Source: Pseudonocardiales bacterium (lineage in GTDB: Bacteria; Actinomycetota; Actinomycetes; Mycobacteriales; Jatrophihabitantaceae). From it: DNA of 6,606 nt. The stretch covers positions 1 to 6,606 of the forward strand of contig JAVEEO010000388.1 in assembly GCA_030840415.1 (NCBI GenBank), given 5' to 3'. Under the pieces are notes generated by a model. That model was not told the DNA's origin, ran no database searches, and saw only the letters and a list, made by a program, of their open reading frames with translations. Each line of letters opens with the position of its first letter. The stretch's first letter is position 1. Shown here one piece after another: positions 5,985 to 6,606 of the stretch. The translations under genes were made by a program, and so were the position numbers.

Positions 5985-5990
5985 CCTCCT
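5985..5990 (-). promoter_or_regulatory. Consensus ribosome binding site AGGAGG
   Basis: A full AGGAGG on the minus strand, 8 nt before GTG at 5976. It is the strongest Shine-Dalgarno match I see in the window and the main reason for calling the small proline-rich gene. Confidence 0.55.
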
Positions 5991-6027
5991 GGCGCAGCGC
6001 CGGTGTGGCGTCGGTGTAGAACAGTGT

Positions 6028-6040
6028 CGGAAAACTTCCG
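6028..6040. repeat. Short inverted repeat CGGAA-AAC-TTCCG
   Basis: Perfect 5-bp arms around a 3-base centre, 168 bp upstream of etfB and about 50 bp upstream of the small proline-rich start. It could be a binding site or chance; it is short. Confidence 0.35.
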
Positions 6041-6044
6041 GCGT

Positions 6045-6060
6045 CCGTCGTGCACGGCGG
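6045..6060. repeat. Imperfect 16-bp palindrome
   Basis: CCGTCGTGCACGGCGG is a palindrome except for one T/G position in each half, around the perfect core CGTGCACG (6049-6056). Its size and its place between divergent genes would suit a dimeric repressor site, but no family is identified. Confidence 0.4.
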
Positions 6061-6120
6061 TGAGCAGCGGGTGACCGGAAACACGCCTCTCGGAACGGTA
6101 TGTCGACTGCTACTGACCGG

Positions 6121-6126
6121 TAACAT
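6121..6126 (+). promoter_or_regulatory. Possible -10 box for etfB
   Basis: TAACAT fits TANNNT and lies in the least GC-rich part of the intergenic region. It would give a leader of roughly 75 nt before ATG at 6209. The -35 region is not recognisable. Confidence 0.25.
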
Positions 6127-6208
6127 CGAGAGCGCCGCTACCGAACGCACCCCGCCGCTGACCTCGAACCGACCGAGACTCGACTGAGTAGTGAAGGACG
6201 ATCACCGG

Positions 6209-6606
6209 ATGAACATCGTTGTCCTGATGAAGCAGGTGCCCGACACCTACGCCGAGCGCAAGCTCAGCTCCACCGACAACACGCTGGACCGCGACGCCTC
6301 CGACGCCGTGATCAACGAGATCGACGAGTACGCGATCGAGGAGGGCCTGCGGATCAAGGAGGCCACCGGCGGCGAGGTGACGATCCTGACCATGGGCCCC
6401 GAGCGCGCCACCGAATCGATCCGCAAGGCGCTGTCGATGGGCGCCGACAAGGGCGTGCACGTGGTGGACCCGGCGCTGCACGGCTCGTGCGTGATCACCA
6501 CCGCCAAGGTGCTGGCCAAGGCCCTGGGCACCCTGGAGTACGACCTGGTGATCGGCGGCTTCGAGGCGACCGACTCCCGGCTGTCGGTGCTGCCGGCGCT
6601 GGTCGC
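6209..6606 (+). CDS. etfB: Electron transfer flavoprotein beta subunit (partial)
   Basis: The first 132 codons of EtfB (FixA in mycobacterial naming); the gene runs off the window. With EtfA it forms the soluble FAD-containing heterodimer that takes electrons from acyl-CoA and other dehydrogenases. The sequence opens MNIVVLMKQVPDTYAERKL, followed by TLDRDASDAVINEIDEYAIEEGLRIKE, the nucleotide-binding region VTILTMGPERATESIRKALSMGADKGVHV, HGSCVITTAKVLAKAL and DLVIGGFEATDSRLSVLPALVA. All are typical of the actinobacterial subunit. ATG at 6209 has AAGGA 10 nt upstream. The partner etfA is expected downstream but is outside the window. Codon use is strongly GC-biased, as expected for a well-expressed housekeeping gene. 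Confidence 0.96.
   Translation, partial: MNIVVLMKQVPDTYAERKLSSTDNTLDRDASDAVINEIDEYAIEEGLRIKEATGGEVTILTMGPERATESIRKALSMGADKGVHVVDPALHGSCVITTAKVLAKALGTLEYDLVIGGFEATDSRLSVLPALV

Larger units (their letters stand above)
5977..6208. other. Divergent intergenic region upstream of etfB
   Basis: These 232 bp lie between the small proline-rich gene and etfB. They hold the AGGAGG site for the former, two short inverted repeats (6028-6040 and 6045-6060), a possible etfB -10 box, and the etfB ribosome site AAGGA (6194-6198, 10 nt before the ATG). I see no tRNA, further gene or long repeat here. Confidence 0.6.

Noticed and set aside
5660..6055. A 131-codon minus-strand frame and a 112-codon plus-strand frame (5594-5932) over the small proline-rich gene
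   Set aside because: Both are low-complexity Gly/Ser or Arg/Gly-rich shadows without a convincing ribosome site.

Overview
The window is GC-rich throughout, with GTG and TTG starts, strong third-position G/C bias and gene families typical of Actinomycetota. The best match I can make from memory is the mycobacterial locus Rv3029c (fixA/etfB) - Rv3030 - Rv3031 - Rv3032, which is linked to methylglucose lipopolysaccharide (MGLP) and glycogen-type alpha-glucan synthesis. The spread-out gene order and the inserted genes suggest an actinobacterium outside Mycobacterium. I cannot name the genus from this sequence alone.

Layout, left to right. (1) 21-1223, minus: a GT4 glycosyltransferase of the Rv3032 type. 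(2) 1248-1886, plus: a two-helix membrane protein of unknown function, starting only 24 bp from the GT4 start. (3) 1890-2423, minus: an unknown helical protein, end-to-end with gene 2 (3 bp between stops). (4) 2529-3212, plus: a class I SAM methyltransferase, followed by three 14-bp tandem copies of its own stop region. (5) 3260-4747, minus: a GH57/DUF1957 alpha-glucan branching-type enzyme (Rv3031 type). (6) 4744-5586, minus: a SAM methyltransferase (Rv3030 type). It overlaps gene 5 by GTGA and carries a repeat-encoded PAESR tail. (7) 5779-5976, minus: a probable 65-residue acidic proline-rich small protein. (8) 6209 to the window end, plus: the start of etfB, divergent from the polysaccharide genes.

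How the genes fit together: genes 6, 5 and 1 are the three parts of an actinobacterial alpha-glucan pathway (a methyltransferase, a branching or hydrolysing GH57 enzyme, and an alpha-1,4-glucosyltransferase). Genes 6 and 5 are translationally coupled. Gene 1 is separated from them by about 2 kb holding three genes on mixed strands, so it must have its own promoter. etfB belongs to electron transfer from acyl-CoA dehydrogenases. Its divergent position beside the methyltransferase matches the mycobacterial arrangement.

I found no CRISPR array, tRNA, rRNA, insertion sequence or obvious new defence system. The most unusual element is the 15-bp tandem repeat at the methyltransferase/GH57 junction. 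It encodes a protein tail, places a Shine-Dalgarno-like GGAG in every copy, and keeps both reading frames open.
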